The position numbers and the translations under genes are program-made. A DNA stretch of 64,000 nt from Bradyrhizobium sp. LTSP885 (GTDB lineage Bacteria > Pseudomonadota > Alphaproteobacteria > Rhizobiales > Xanthobacteraceae): positions 148,541 through 212,540 of the forward strand of contig NZ_JYMT01000003.1 in NCBI RefSeq assembly GCF_000938305.1, in the 5' to 3' direction. Below, piece by piece: positions 51,120-60,353 of this stretch (within the stretch, counting starts at the first letter, position 1; each line of letters opens with the position of its first letter). The notes beneath the pieces are model-generated. The model did not search any database, was not told the DNA's origin, and worked only from the letters and a program-made list of their open reading frames with translations.

Positions 51120-52869
51120 ACGCATAGGCGTTCACGCCGGCGTCGAGGAAGCGGATCTCGAACGTGTGGTCGGCGACCGCGCCGGTGTTGCGGATCAGTT
51201 GATAGAGCCGTTGCCCGGTCACGACGCCGTTGCCGTCGGCGTCGGTATCGACGCCATGCGCGTCAGCCGGCCGCTTGCCGTCGATCGTGACGCGGAAGCG
51301 GATCGGCTTTCCGTCGGGTGCCGGACCGAGCACCAGATGCAGGTCGCGCGCATGGAAACGATAGACGATGCTGCCGCCTGAAACGTTGAGCATCGCCCGT
51401 TCGCCGCCGATGATCCAATTACCGGTCAGCGACCAGTCGTTGAGCGCGGGCGTTCCTGCCGCGTAGGTGTTGTCCTTGTCCTGGACCACGCCGCCCGGCG
51501 AGACGAAGCGGTCGATGCGATTGTAGCCGACATAGGTCTCGGGCGAGTTGACCTGATCCGCCATCGAGGCGGCTTCCGCGCCGGACGCATTGACGGCGAC
51601 GATGCCGTTCGGAACGTCCTTGTTGCCGGCTTCGGTGAGCAGTTGCTGGATGATCCGTTCGGACTCGTCGTACTCGCCTTCGCCGAAATGGTGGTGGCGA
51701 ATCTTGCCATTGGCATCGATGAAATAATGCGCCGGCCAGTATTCGTTCTCGAAGGCGCGCCAGATCGCGTACTCGTTGTCGATCGCGACCGGATAGCCGA
51801 TCTTGAGTGTCGCGATCGCCGCGCGCACATTGTCGACATTGCGCTCGAAGGCGAACTCCGGCGCGTGCACGCCGATCACCACCAGCCCGTGGTCGCGATA
51901 TTTCTCAGCCCAGGCGCGGATGTAAGGGATCGAGCGCAGGCAATTGATGCAGGAATAGGTCCAGAAGTCGACCAGCACGACCTTGCCCTTGAGGCCTTCG
52001 GTCGTCAGCGGCGGCGAGTTCAGCCATTGCGTGGCGCCGTCGAGCGCGGGCGCTAGCCCTTCCGAGGGCAGCGCCTGCGTCTCGCCGGGCTTGCCCTGCA
52101 TGGTCATCGTCATCGACGGCTTGCCGGTCATCGCCGCCGTGCTCTCGCGCGGGCGCAATTTGTCGAGCAGGCTCTGTTCGAGCGAATTTGTCCCCGCAAC
52201 CGAGAGATTGGTCAGCAGCCCGGTGTCGAGGCCGAGCGCGATCGCACCGACGCCGACCAGCACCGCAGCTCCAAGTCCGCGCCTGATCCATTCCCCGGCG
52301 CCGATCGAGCGCTTCATCGCCGCGAAGACGCGGCCGCCGATCAGGAGTGCCAGCGCCAGCGACGTCGCCGCGCCGGCGGCGTAGGCCAGCAGCAGCAGGG
52401 TGGTCTGGAAATTGGCGCCCTTCAGCGCGGCGCCGGTCAGGATCAGGCCGAGCACCGGACCGGCACAGGGCGCCCACAGGAATCCGGTCGCGACGCCGAG
52501 CAGCAGCGGGGTGAGGAACGCACGCTCGGATCCCTGTCCTGCGGTTTCGGAAAGGCGCGCGCCGAACGACACCAGCGGACGCATCAGGCGATCCGCAAGC
52601 GACGGAAACAGCAGCGTCAGGCCGAACAGCGCGAGCAGCACCAGCGCGATGGTCCGGCCGTATTGATTGGCTGACACGACCCAGCCGCCGGCGACGGAGG
52701 CCAAGGTCGCCACGACGGCGAAGGAGAGCGCCATGCCGATCAGCATCGGCAGGCCGTTGTTCAGGAACGGCCGGTCGGCGCGCGCCAACACGAACGGAAT
52801 CACCGGCAGGATGCAGGGGCTGACGATGGTCAGCACGCCTGCGAGATAGGCGAGCAAGGGCAGAATCAT
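51106..52869 (-). CDS. DipZ-type cytochrome c biogenesis/thiol-disulfide protein (CcdA-thioredoxin fusion)
   Basis: 587 residues from ATG 52869 (longer frames upstream do not look like protein). Residues 1-240 are the CcdA/DsbD membrane part with SPCILPVIPFVLA and LWAPCAGPVLG, the paired Cys motifs. Residues 300-430 are a thioredoxin-like domain with YSCINCLRSIP (CxxC) and DFWTYSC. The last 150 residues are a beta-rich DipZ C-terminal domain (SIVYRFHARDLHLVL). It moves reducing power across the inner membrane for cytochrome c assembly. Convergent with the dehalogenase, 14-bp overlap. Confidence 0.88.
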   Translation of the reverse strand: MILPLLAYLAGVLTIVSPCILPVIPFVLARADRPFLNNGLPMLIGMALSFAVVATLASVAGGWVVSANQYGRTIALVLLALFGLTLLFPSLADRLMRPLVSFGARLSETAGQGSERAFLTPLLLGVATGFLWAPCAGPVLGLILTGAALKGANFQTTLLLLAYAAGAATSLALALLIGGRVFAAMKRSIGAGEWIRRGLGAAVLVGVGAIALGLDTGLLTNLSVAGTNSLEQSLLDKLRPRESTAAMTGKPSMTMTMQGKPGETQALPSEGLAPALDGATQWLNSPPLTTEGLKGKVVLVDFWTYSCINCLRSIPYIRAWAEKYRDHGLVVIGVHAPEFAFERNVDNVRAAIATLKIGYPVAIDNEYAIWRAFENEYWPAHYFIDANGKIRHHHFGEGEYDESERIIQQLLTEAGNKDVPNGIVAVNASGAEAASMADQVNSPETYVGYNRIDRFVSPGGVVQDKDNTYAAGTPALNDWSLTGNWIIGGERAMLNVSGGSIVYRFHARDLHLVLGPAPDGKPIRFRVTIDGKRPADAHGVDTDADGNGVVTGQRLYQLIRNTGAVADHTFEIRFLDAGVNAYAFTFG

Positions 52870-53000
52870 GGCTGTTCCGTTCGGCTGATGTCGCGACTCG
52901 GCCGCTTTATATCGGTAATTATATAACGGTCCAGTAGCCGACGCCGATGCCTTATCTGTCCGGTGCGCAGACAGCGGCATAATCGCGGATATGTGAAGTC

Positions 53001-53070
53001 TGTAGCCTGGATGAAGCCAACGGGTCGCGCGAATGCGCGCCCGATGACAGGCTCCGCGAAATCCGGGGCA
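53001..53070. repeat. Degenerate GTAGCCTGGAT..ATCCGGGGC repeat
   Basis: GTAGCCTGGATGAAGCC on the left and GAAATCCGGGGCAGG on the right, with an inner GCGCGAATGCGCGC palindrome. Related to the pair at 41718-41807. Located upstream of the DipZ gene. Confidence 0.6.
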
Positions 53071-53099
53071 GGTCTATCCGCAGCTACAACTCGTGCCCA

Positions 53100-53236
53100 T
53101 TCACCGCCGTCGTCCCGGCGAAAGCCGGGACCCATAATCACCGTCATCGATTGTTAGAAAAGGCTGGGGCTACAACGCGCTCAGACAACACGACCCTGTG
53201 GTTATGGGTCCCTGCTTTCGCAGGGACGACACCCGG
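53100..53236. repeat. REP/BIME-like repeat pair with conserved inner sequence
   Basis: Left CGTCGTCCCGGCGAAAGCCGGGACCC, right GTTATGGGTCCCTGCTTTCGCAGGGACGAC. The inner segment with GCTGGGGCTACAACGCGCTCAGACAACAC recurs, inverted, at 62568-62700 (AGCGCGCTGTGGCCCCAGC), so more than the hairpins is shared. Confidence 0.75.
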
Positions 53237-53275
53237 AGAGATCGCGCAATAGGCTACGGCAGGCGCCGATGACGC

Positions 53276-53818
53276 CTACTTCACCCGCTGCTTCTCCAGC
53301 TTTCTTGCCAATGTCCGGCGGTGCATGCCCAACCGCCGCGCCGCCTCGGAGATGTTGAAATCGGTCTCGATCAGGGTCTGGTGGATGCGCTCCCATTCCA
53401 GCGTCTTGATCGAGGTCGGACGGGCGCCGAGCGCGATGTCGGCATTCCCTGCGGCTTTCTGGAACGCAGCCTCGATGTCGTCGGTGTTCGATGGCTTTGC
53501 CAGATAGTGGCAGGCGCCGAGCTTGATCGCCTCGACCGCGGTCGCGATGCTGGCAAATCCAGTCAGCACCACGATCAGCATCTCTGGATCATGGGCATGC
53601 AGCGCTTCGACGCAGGCGAGTCCGGAGGCGCCGCCGGCGAGCTTGAGGTCGACGACGGCGTAGCCGGGCGACTGCGCGTCCATGAGGTGACGGACCTCGT
53701 CGAGCGAGGTTGCGACGACGACGCTGTAGCCGCGGCGCTCAAACGAGCGTTTCAGCGTGCGGGCGAAGCCGGCATCGTCCTCGACGATCAGGAGCTGGCG
53801 GTCATCCGTCAAAGCCAT
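53276..53818 (-). CDS. Response regulator of the RegA/ActR/PrrA family
   Basis: 180 residues from ATG 53818; an ATG four codons earlier and a TTG two codons later (spacing 6 after GGAG) are alternatives. Receiver domain: LIVEDDAGFARTLKRSFERR, phosphoacceptor Asp in YAVVDLKLAGGASG, Thr in VLTGFASIATAV, Lys in YLAKPSNTDD. The C-terminal Fis-type HTH reads FNISEAARRLGMHRRTLARK, the near-invariant RegA recognition region. Bradyrhizobium RegR is of this family and activates nifA and electron transport genes in response to redox. It is the last gene of the cyo operon. Confidence 0.92.
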   Translation of the reverse strand: MALTDDRQLLIVEDDAGFARTLKRSFERRGYSVVVATSLDEVRHLMDAQSPGYAVVDLKLAGGASGLACVEALHAHDPEMLIVVLTGFASIATAVEAIKLGACHYLAKPSNTDDIEAAFQKAAGNADIALGARPTSIKTLEWERIHQTLIETDFNISEAARRLGMHRRTLARKLEKQRVK

Positions 53819-55190
53819 CTCCGATCGCAAGCGTCGCCAGCGGCAGCTCGAGCCGGACCGAGGCGCCGATATCCGGCCGGTTGCATGCGCTCACCACACC
53901 GCCAAGCTTGCGCACGACATTGACGACCAGGAACAGACCGAGGCCGCTGCCCGGGCTGCCCTTGGTCGACTGGTAGGGCTTTCCGACATGCGGCAGCATC
54001 TCGCGCGGAAAGCCGGGCCCGCGATCGGTCACCGACAGCACCAGCGTATCGGCCTTGCGTTCGGCCATCAGTTCGATCCAGTCGCGCGAGACCTCGGCGG
54101 CATTATCAAGCACGTTGAAGATCGCCTGCTTGAGCGCGATGTCGGAGACGACAGGCAGATCGGCGCCGAACGCGTTGCGGAAGTACAGCGTGGCCGATGG
54201 CCGCGTGGTCCGCCATTCGTCCACCAAGGCGGTCAGGAAGGCCGCGACCGTGGTCGGCGCGGAACCTTCGCCGCGCGCTTGGCCGGCCGACAGCAGGATG
54301 CCGGTCACGATCGATTTGCAGCGCTGCAGCGAGGTCTCCATCTCGCCGAGATCGTGCGACAGCTCGGGGTCGGAAGCGAGCGCCGGCATCCGGCGCCAGT
54401 CGCTCAGGATCACCGACAGCGACGACAGCGGCGTGCCGAGCTCGTGCGCCGCGCCCGACGCCAGCAAGCCCATCCTGACGATGTGATCCTGCTCGGCGGC
54501 ATGCTGGCGCAGCGCGGCGAGATGCGCATCGCGTTCGCGCAGGTTCCGGTTGATGCGGGTGACGAACACCACAAGCAGCACGGCATCGAGCACGAAGCCG
54601 ATAAACATGCCGGCCAGATACAGGCTGAAGTGGTCGTAGAAGTCGTACAGCGGCACTCCCAGCGGCCGATAGGCAACGGTCAGCCAGGCGAAGCTGAGGC
54701 AGGCGAGCGCCACCAGCGACCAGATCGACCGTGTGTCGAGCAAGACAGCACCGAGCGTCACCTGCAGCAGAAACAGCGAAGTGAACGGGTTGGTCGCTCC
54801 GCCGCTCAGATAGAGTTGGGCGGTCAGGGCAGCGACGTCGAGCATCAGTGCGAGCAGCAGCCCGCGCCTGCCGATTCCCGCGCGGTCGTGCACCCAGATC
54901 ATGCTTGCGATGTTGAGTGTCACCAGTGCGCCGATCACGGCCACCATGGCGGCAAGCGGCAAGGCAATGCCGAGCCAGAATTCGACAAAGGCGATCGTCA
55001 CGATCTGGCCGATCACCGCGGTCCAGCGCAGCTGGATCAGCAGCGCCATGTTCTTGCGATTGACGGCGTCGTTGGTCGGCAGCGAGGCGAGGTCGAACGG
55101 CGTGCCCGTGGGCACGCTGCCGGCTGGTGGCATCACGATGCCGCCTGGTGCTGCTTCCCCGTCATGCAGATCCGATGTGCGCTCGAGCAT
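53802..55190 (-). CDS. Redox-sensing histidine kinase of the RegB/ActS/PrrB family
   Basis: 462 residues. Six membrane helices from about residue 48, with the ubiquinone-binding motif GGATNPFTSLFLLQ (GGxxNPF) between helices 3 and 4. H-box MGLLASGAAHELGTPLSS with the phosphorylated His, a Cys in LQRCKSIVTGIL that may be the redox Cys of RegB, the N-box in NVLDNAAEVS and G-boxes DRGPGFP, GSGLGLFLV. Overlaps SURF1 by 29 bases and the regulator downstream, so the pair sits in one transcript with the oxidase whose redox state it may sense. Confidence 0.92.
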   Translation of the reverse strand: MLERTSDLHDGEAAPGGIVMPPAGSVPTGTPFDLASLPTNDAVNRKNMALLIQLRWTAVIGQIVTIAFVEFWLGIALPLAAMVAVIGALVTLNIASMIWVHDRAGIGRRGLLLALMLDVAALTAQLYLSGGATNPFTSLFLLQVTLGAVLLDTRSIWSLVALACLSFAWLTVAYRPLGVPLYDFYDHFSLYLAGMFIGFVLDAVLLVVFVTRINRNLRERDAHLAALRQHAAEQDHIVRMGLLASGAAHELGTPLSSLSVILSDWRRMPALASDPELSHDLGEMETSLQRCKSIVTGILLSAGQARGEGSAPTTVAAFLTALVDEWRTTRPSATLYFRNAFGADLPVVSDIALKQAIFNVLDNAAEVSRDWIELMAERKADTLVLSVTDRGPGFPREMLPHVGKPYQSTKGSPGSGLGLFLVVNVVRKLGGVVSACNRPDIGASVRLELPLATLAIGDGFDG

Positions 55191-55998
55191 CTGGGCCTGT
55201 GGTGCGAGACAGATTGCGTGCTGCGCCGATCAGGCCGCGCACGGCGGCGCGCCTTGGGTCCCGCGTTGGGTCGGTGCCGCCGGCGCGACCCCTGCCGCTG
55301 ATGACGCGCAGGAGCGTAGCCGCCAGCATAAAGGCGAGCGCGAACCATGTCAGCGCGTAAATCAGGTGGTTGTTGGGAAACCGGACAATCGTGAGGCCGC
55401 CGACCGGGTATCCGCCGGGGCTTTGGACCGCGTCGGCGTCAACGAAGAAGGGGGCTGTCTGCGGCAATCCGTGCACAGCGGCGATCGCGGTGACGTCGCG
55501 CGAGAACCAGCGGCCGGCCGCAGGGTCGTTGTTGCGCAGGAAGCCGCCCTTCGGCTCGGACATCCGCAGCAGGCCGGTGACGCTCACCATGCCCTGCGGG
55601 GCGCCCTCGCGCCGGGTCGCGGGATCGCGCCTGTCGGGCGGGACGAAGCCGCGGTTGACCAGCACGGTGGTTCCATCAACTGTCAGCAGCGGGGTCAGCA
55701 CCCAGAAGCCGGGACCGTCCGATGTCACGGCCTGTACCAGCGTTTCATCGGCATGCAGGAATTGGCCGCTGACGGTGACGCGCCGGTATTCGTCGCTGGC
55801 CGCCGTGATCGTGGGCGATGATCGCGGTGCGGGTATCGCGGTCGGCGCCGCATGGATGCGCGCCTCGACCCGCTCGATCAGCGCCAGCTTCCAGGTCCGC
55901 CGCTCGATCTGCCAGACACCGAGCGCGGTCAGTGCCACCACGCCCAGCATGCCGAGCGTGAGCAGCAGAAGCGAGGGCCTGGAGAGGCGTCTCGTCAC
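55162..55998 (-). CDS. SURF1-family oxidase assembly protein
   Basis: 278 residues from GTG 55998, which overlaps the CyoD stop in GTGA; a longer ATG start at 56058 would overlap cyoD and is rejected. Two membrane helices, near the N-terminus (LLLTLGMLGVVALTALGVWQ, with the SURF1 LGxWQ/GVWQ motif) and near the C-terminus (YALTWFALAFMLAATLL). VLVNRGFVPPDRR and PNNHLIYALTWF are SURF1 motifs. It helps insert heme a/o into oxidase subunit I. Here it would serve the Cyo oxidase. Confidence 0.9.
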   Translation of the reverse strand: MTRRLSRPSLLLLTLGMLGVVALTALGVWQIERRTWKLALIERVEARIHAAPTAIPAPRSSPTITAASDEYRRVTVSGQFLHADETLVQAVTSDGPGFWVLTPLLTVDGTTVLVNRGFVPPDRRDPATRREGAPQGMVSVTGLLRMSEPKGGFLRNNDPAAGRWFSRDVTAIAAVHGLPQTAPFFVDADAVQSPGGYPVGGLTIVRFPNNHLIYALTWFALAFMLAATLLRVISGRGRAGGTDPTRDPRRAAVRGLIGAARNLSRTTGPDARAHIGSA

Positions 55999-56372
55999 GG
56001 CATCTGGCTCATGTCGTGCATCGGCATCATGTTGGTGTTGAGGTGATGCATGACCCACAGCGAACCGGTCAGCGCGATCACCACCATGATCACGGTGAAG
56101 ATCAGCGCCATCATGGTCCAGCCGTTCTCGGACCGCGTATTCATGTGCAGGAAGTAGACCATGTGCACGACGATCTGCACGGCGGCGAACACCAGCACGA
56201 TCAGCGCGGTGACCTGCTTGTCGTCCAATACGCCTGTCATCACCAGCCAGAACGGGATCGCGGTGAGGACGACGGAGAGGCCGAAGCCGATCAGGTAGCT
56301 CTTCAGCGACCCGTGCGAGGCCGTATCATGGGCGTGGTCGTCGGAGTGCAAGGCATAAGAGTCTGTTGTCAT
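55995..56372 (-). CDS. cyoD: Cytochrome o ubiquinol oxidase subunit IV
   Basis: 125 residues from ATG 56372 (ATGA with cyoC). Three membrane helices: YLIGFGLSVVLTAIPFWLV, ALIVLVFAAVQIVVHMVYFL and MMALIFTVIMVVIALTGSLW. The N-terminus is His/Asp-rich and the C-terminus Met/His-rich (LNTNMMPMHDMSQMP). Small subunit needed for oxidase assembly. Confidence 0.92.
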   Translation of the reverse strand: MTTDSYALHSDDHAHDTASHGSLKSYLIGFGLSVVLTAIPFWLVMTGVLDDKQVTALIVLVFAAVQIVVHMVYFLHMNTRSENGWTMMALIFTVIMVVIALTGSLWVMHHLNTNMMPMHDMSQMP

Positions 56373-56998
56373 CGCAGCATTCCCAGGAGATAGACAAAGG
56401 TGAAGACGCCGATCCAGACCACGTCGAGGAAGTGCCAGAACATGGAGAGGCACATCAGCCGGCGCCGGTTGGCCTCGATCAGGCCGAAGCGGGCGACCTG
56501 CGTCATCAGCGTCACCAGCCAGATCAGGCCGCAGCTGACGTGCAGGCCGTGGGTGCCGACCAGGGTGAAGAAGGACGACAGGAAGGCGCTGCGCTGCGGG
56601 GTTGCGCCCTCATGGACCATGTGGGCGAACTCGGTCAGCTCGATGCAGATGAAGGCGAGGCCGAACAGTCCGGTGATCGCGAGCCAGGCTTGCGTCGCGC
56701 GAACCTGTGACTTCTCCATCGTCAGCATGGCGAAGCCGTAGGTGATCGACGACAGCAGCAGCATCGTGGTGTTGAGCGCGACGAGCTTGAGGTCGAACAG
56801 GTCCTTCGGCGCCGGGCCGGCGGCGTAGTTGCCGCCGAGCACGCCATAGGTCGCAAACAGGATCGCGAAGATGAGGCAATCGCTCATCAGATAGAGCCAG
56901 AAGCCCAGCATGGTGCTGGTGCCTTCGGGGTGCTCATGCTCGTCGATCAGGTGGAAGACCGGCTCGGAATTTTGCGAGGGGGCGACGGCAATGGTCAT
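56369..56998 (-). CDS. cyoC: Cytochrome o ubiquinol oxidase subunit III
   Basis: 209 residues from ATG 56998 (ATGA with cyoB). [20 protein letters not shown], the subunit III start, and [40 protein letters not shown] are characteristic. Five membrane helices. No pumping of its own; it stabilises the complex. Confidence 0.94.
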   Translation of the reverse strand: MTIAVAPSQNSEPVFHLIDEHEHPEGTSTMLGFWLYLMSDCLIFAILFATYGVLGGNYAAGPAPKDLFDLKLVALNTTMLLLSSITYGFAMLTMEKSQVRATQAWLAITGLFGLAFICIELTEFAHMVHEGATPQRSAFLSSFFTLVGTHGLHVSCGLIWLVTLMTQVARFGLIEANRRRLMCLSMFWHFLDVVWIGVFTFVYLLGMLR

Positions 56999-58998
56999 GA
57001 CTTGGCTCCCGCGGCGAGCATCTGCGTGCGCGCGTCCTCGGCCCGCACCACCTGATCCGCCGGGATGTGGAAGTCGCGGTGATAGTTGAAGGTGTGGCCG
57101 ATCGCGACAGTGAGCAGGGCTATGAAGCTGACGGCAGCGAGCCACCAGATGTACCAGATCAGGCCGAACCCCATCGCGGTCGCGAGGCCGGCGAGGATGA
57201 TGCCCGTTCCGGTATTGCTGGGCATGTGGATCGGTTTGAAGCCGGTCAGCGGACGCTGGTAGCCGCGGCGCTTCATGTCCCACCAGGCGTCGGTGTCATG
57301 GACAACGGGTGTGAAGGCGAAATTGTAGTCCGGCGGCGGCGATGAGGTCGCCCATTCCAGCGTCCGCGCGTTCCAGGGATCGCCGGTGAGGTCGCGCAGC
57401 TGCTCGCGTTTGAGAATGCTGACCGCGAACTGCATCAGCATGGACATGATGCCGAGCAGGACCAGGAACGCGCCGATGCCGGCGAGGATGAACCAGATCT
57501 GCAGGGAGGGGTCGTCGAACACGCGCAGCCGCCTTGTGACGCCCATCAGGCCGAGCACATAAAGCGGCATGAAGGCGAGGTAGAAGCCGGAGACCCAGAA
57601 CCAGAACGACAACTTGCCCCAGAACGGATCGAGCTTGAAACCGAACGCCTTCGGGAACCAGTAGTTGATGCCGGCGAACAGGCCGAACAGCACGCCGCCG
57701 ATGATCACGTTGTGGAAATGCGCGACCAGGAACAGGCTGTTATGCAGCACGAAGTCGGCCGGCGGCACCGCCAGCAAAACGCCGGTCATGCCGCCGATCA
57801 CGAAGGTCAGCATGAAGGCGATCGTCCACATCATCGGCAGCTCGAAGCGGATGCGGCCGCGATACATCGTGAACAGCCAGTTGAACATCTTCGCGCCGGT
57901 CGGGATCGAGATGATCATGGTGGTGATGCCGAAGAACGAGTTCACGCTGGCGCCGGAGCCCATCGTGAAGAAATGATGCAGCCACACGAGATAAGAGAGG
58001 ATGGTGATGACGACGGTCGCGTAGACCATCGAGGTGTAGCCGAACAGCCGCTTGCCCGAGAACGTCGAGGTCACCTCGGAGAAGATGCCGAACGCGGGGA
58101 GGATCAGGATGTAGACCTCGGGATGGCCCCAGATCCAGATCAGGTTCACGTACATCATCGGGTTGCCGCCGAAGTCGTTCGTGAAGAAGTTGGTGCCGAC
58201 GTAACGGTCGAGCGACAGCAGCGCCAGCACGACTGTCAGCACCGGGAAGGAGGCGACGATCAGGACGTTGGTGCAGAGCGAGGTCCAGGTGAACACCGGC
58301 ATCTTCATCATCGTCATGCCCGGCGCGCGCAGCTTGACGATGGTGCAGATCAAATTGATGCCCGACAACGTCGTGCCGACGCCGGCGACCTGCAATCCCC
58401 ATATGTAATAGTCGACGCCGACGTCGGGACTGTAGCCGAGGTTCGACAGCGGCGGGTAGGCGAGCCAGCCGGTGCGGGCGAACTCGCCGATGAACAGCGA
58501 CAGCATCACCAGCGCGCCGCCGCCGACCGTCATCCAGAAGCTGAAATTGTTGAGGAACGGGAACGAGACGTCGCGGGCGCCGATCTGCAGCGGCACGACG
58601 TAGTTCATCAACCCCGTCACCAGCGGCATCGCGACGAAGAAGATCATGATCACGCCATGCGCGGTGAAGACCTGGTCGTAGTGATGCGCGGGGAGGAATC
58701 CCTCGGAGCCGTTGAAGGCGATCGCCTGCTGCAGGCGCATCATCAGCGCGTCTGCGAAGCCGCGCAGCAGCATCACGATGCCGAGGATCATGTACATGAT
58801 GCCGATGCGCTTGTGGTCGACGGTGGTGAACCATTCGCGCCACAGATAGGTCCACAGCCGGAAGTAGGTGACGATGGCAAACAGCGCGAGGCCGCCGGTC
58901 GCGACCACCGCGAAGGTGCCGACCAGGATCGGCTCGTGCAGCGGCAGCGATTCGATGGAGAGGCGGCCGAAGATCGCCTTGAGGATGTCGGGGTTCAT
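56995..58998 (-). CDS. cyoB: Cytochrome o ubiquinol oxidase subunit I
   Basis: 667 residues, about fifteen membrane helices. [40 protein letters not shown] with the His-Tyr cross-link pair, and the haem/CuB histidines in [17 protein letters not shown] and the [10 protein letters not shown] region. The core: oxidises ubiquinol, reduces O2 to water and pumps protons in the inner membrane. Nine bases separate its start from the cyoA stop region. Confidence 0.96.
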   Translation of the reverse strand: MNPDILKAIFGRLSIESLPLHEPILVGTFAVVATGGLALFAIVTYFRLWTYLWREWFTTVDHKRIGIMYMILGIVMLLRGFADALMMRLQQAIAFNGSEGFLPAHHYDQVFTAHGVIMIFFVAMPLVTGLMNYVVPLQIGARDVSFPFLNNFSFWMTVGGGALVMLSLFIGEFARTGWLAYPPLSNLGYSPDVGVDYYIWGLQVAGVGTTLSGINLICTIVKLRAPGMTMMKMPVFTWTSLCTNVLIVASFPVLTVVLALLSLDRYVGTNFFTNDFGGNPMMYVNLIWIWGHPEVYILILPAFGIFSEVTSTFSGKRLFGYTSMVYATVVITILSYLVWLHHFFTMGSGASVNSFFGITTMIISIPTGAKMFNWLFTMYRGRIRFELPMMWTIAFMLTFVIGGMTGVLLAVPPADFVLHNSLFLVAHFHNVIIGGVLFGLFAGINYWFPKAFGFKLDPFWGKLSFWFWVSGFYLAFMPLYVLGLMGVTRRLRVFDDPSLQIWFILAGIGAFLVLLGIMSMLMQFAVSILKREQLRDLTGDPWNARTLEWATSSPPPDYNFAFTPVVHDTDAWWDMKRRGYQRPLTGFKPIHMPSNTGTGIILAGLATAMGFGLIWYIWWLAAVSFIALLTVAIGHTFNYHRDFHIPADQVVRAEDARTQMLAAGAKS

Positions 58999-59007
58999 GC
59001 GGCCCTC

Positions 59008-60174
59008 TTAGGAGTCTGATTTCGGACGCTGGCCGAGCAGCAATGATGTCGATGATGGATGCGCCGGCGAGAACGGCGGGCGCTTCAGCCCGACGCCGCG
59101 TAGCGGCGTCATGTCGAACGGCGCATTGACCTCGCGTGTCGGCGTGTCCTTGATCTCGTCGATCGCGCAGATGCCGGCAACGAAGACAGGCTCGCTGCCG
59201 AGCGGCGCGCCGCGGCGGGCATATTTGTCGTAAGCCAGCGGCAGCGTGTTGTTGAGGCCCTCACGGCCGAGCCCGCCCTTGGCGTCGATATCCGTCATCT
59301 CGCTCATGCACATCTTGCCTGACTCGACGCACATGTTGAGGATCGCCTTGTAGAGGTCGCGATCGACGGTGCCGTAGAGGCGCACCGGATCGTTCGAGCT
59401 CGGCTTTTCAAGCTGCAGATAATCGCTACGCCCGAGCATGTTGGTGCTGGCCTTGGCGTTGGCGACCCATTTGTCGAAGTCGGCGGCCGAGGTGCTCTTG
59501 AATTCGAAGTGCATGCCGGAGAAGCCGGCGCCGCTGTAATTGGCGGAGAAGCCGCGGAAGCTGCCTTCCTTGTTGGCGACCGCGTGCAGCTTGGTCTCCA
59601 TGCCGGGCATGGCGTAGATCTGGCCGGCGAGTGCGGGGATGTAGAAGGAGTTCATCACGGAGGAAGCCGTGATGCGGAAGCGGATCGGGCGATCGATCGG
59701 GGCTGCGAGCTCGTTGAGCGAAGCGACGCCGTAATCGGGGTAGATGAACAGCCACTTCCAATCGAGCGCGACCACCTCGACGTTGAGTGGCGCGTCCTTG
59801 CCCTCGATCGGCCGGTCGGCGGCGATGCGGCCGAGCGTGCGGTAGGGATCGAGCAAATGGGTGCCCATCCAGGTCAGCGCGCCCAAGCAGACGATGATCA
59901 GCAGCGGCGCCGACCAGATCACCAGCTCGAGCTGGGTCGAGTGATCCCAATCCGGCTCGTAAGTCGCCGCGGTGTTGGACTGGCGGTAGCGCCAGGCGAA
60001 GAACACGGTCAGCGCCATCACCGGCAGCACGATCAGGAGCATCAGGACGGTGGAGATCAGGACGAGGTCGCGCTGCTGCACGGCGATGTCGCCGGCTGGC
60101 GCCAGGACGACGAAGTCGCACCCCCCGAGCAGGGCCGCAAACGGCAATAAGGCCAATAGTTTCAAGGCGCGCAC
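59008..60174 (-). CDS. cyoA: Cytochrome o ubiquinol oxidase subunit II
   Basis: 388 residues from GTG 60174. Lipoprotein signal: LLALLPFAALLGGC, then two membrane helices (VLMLLIVLPVMALTVFFAWR and LVIWSAPLLIIVCLGALTW) and a periplasmic cupredoxin (DWKWLFIYPDYGVASLNELA, SGMHFEFKSTSAADF) lacking the CuA ligands, as expected for a quinol oxidase. The C-terminal 80 residues are longer than in E. coli. First gene of the operon; the palindrome at 60236-60258 lies upstream. Confidence 0.94.
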   Translation of the reverse strand: MRALKLLALLPFAALLGGCDFVVLAPAGDIAVQQRDLVLISTVLMLLIVLPVMALTVFFAWRYRQSNTAATYEPDWDHSTQLELVIWSAPLLIIVCLGALTWMGTHLLDPYRTLGRIAADRPIEGKDAPLNVEVVALDWKWLFIYPDYGVASLNELAAPIDRPIRFRITASSVMNSFYIPALAGQIYAMPGMETKLHAVANKEGSFRGFSANYSGAGFSGMHFEFKSTSAADFDKWVANAKASTNMLGRSDYLQLEKPSSNDPVRLYGTVDRDLYKAILNMCVESGKMCMSEMTDIDAKGGLGREGLNNTLPLAYDKYARRGAPLGSEPVFVAGICAIDEIKDTPTREVNAPFDMTPLRGVGLKRPPFSPAHPSSTSLLLGQRPKSDS

Positions 60175-60235
60175 GGCTCACCCCACTAGAATTTCATGAG
60201 TTGTGCCAAGGGCTAGCTGCGATGCAGCAAATTTG

Positions 60236-60258
60236 ACATTGGACAATTTGTCCAATGT
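60236..60258. promoter_or_regulatory. 10-bp perfect inverted repeat between cyoA and the MFS gene
   Basis: ACATTGGACA at 60236-60245 and TGTCCAATGT at 60249-60258 pair exactly around ATT. It is 62 bases from the cyoA start and 96 bases from the MFS start, overlapping a TTGACA hexamer at 60233-60238. An operator for either or both genes is likely. It is not a FNR box (TTGAT-N4-ATCAA). Confidence 0.65.
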
Positions 60259-60353
60259 TGCAGTGCGGGATAGGCCGTCAAACATGCAACCGGACCGTGA
60301 CGGAATCCGTCCGCGGCCCACCATGTTCAACGACAGACAACGGCGCAATCGCG

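Noticed and set aside
57712..59019. A 435-codon plus-strand frame over cyoB
   Set aside because: His/Asp/Arg-rich shadow of the oxidase subunit I gene.
60236..60258. FNR/FixK box before cyoA
   Set aside because: The arms are ACATTGGACA rather than TTGAT-N4-ATCAA, so it is called an unassigned operator.
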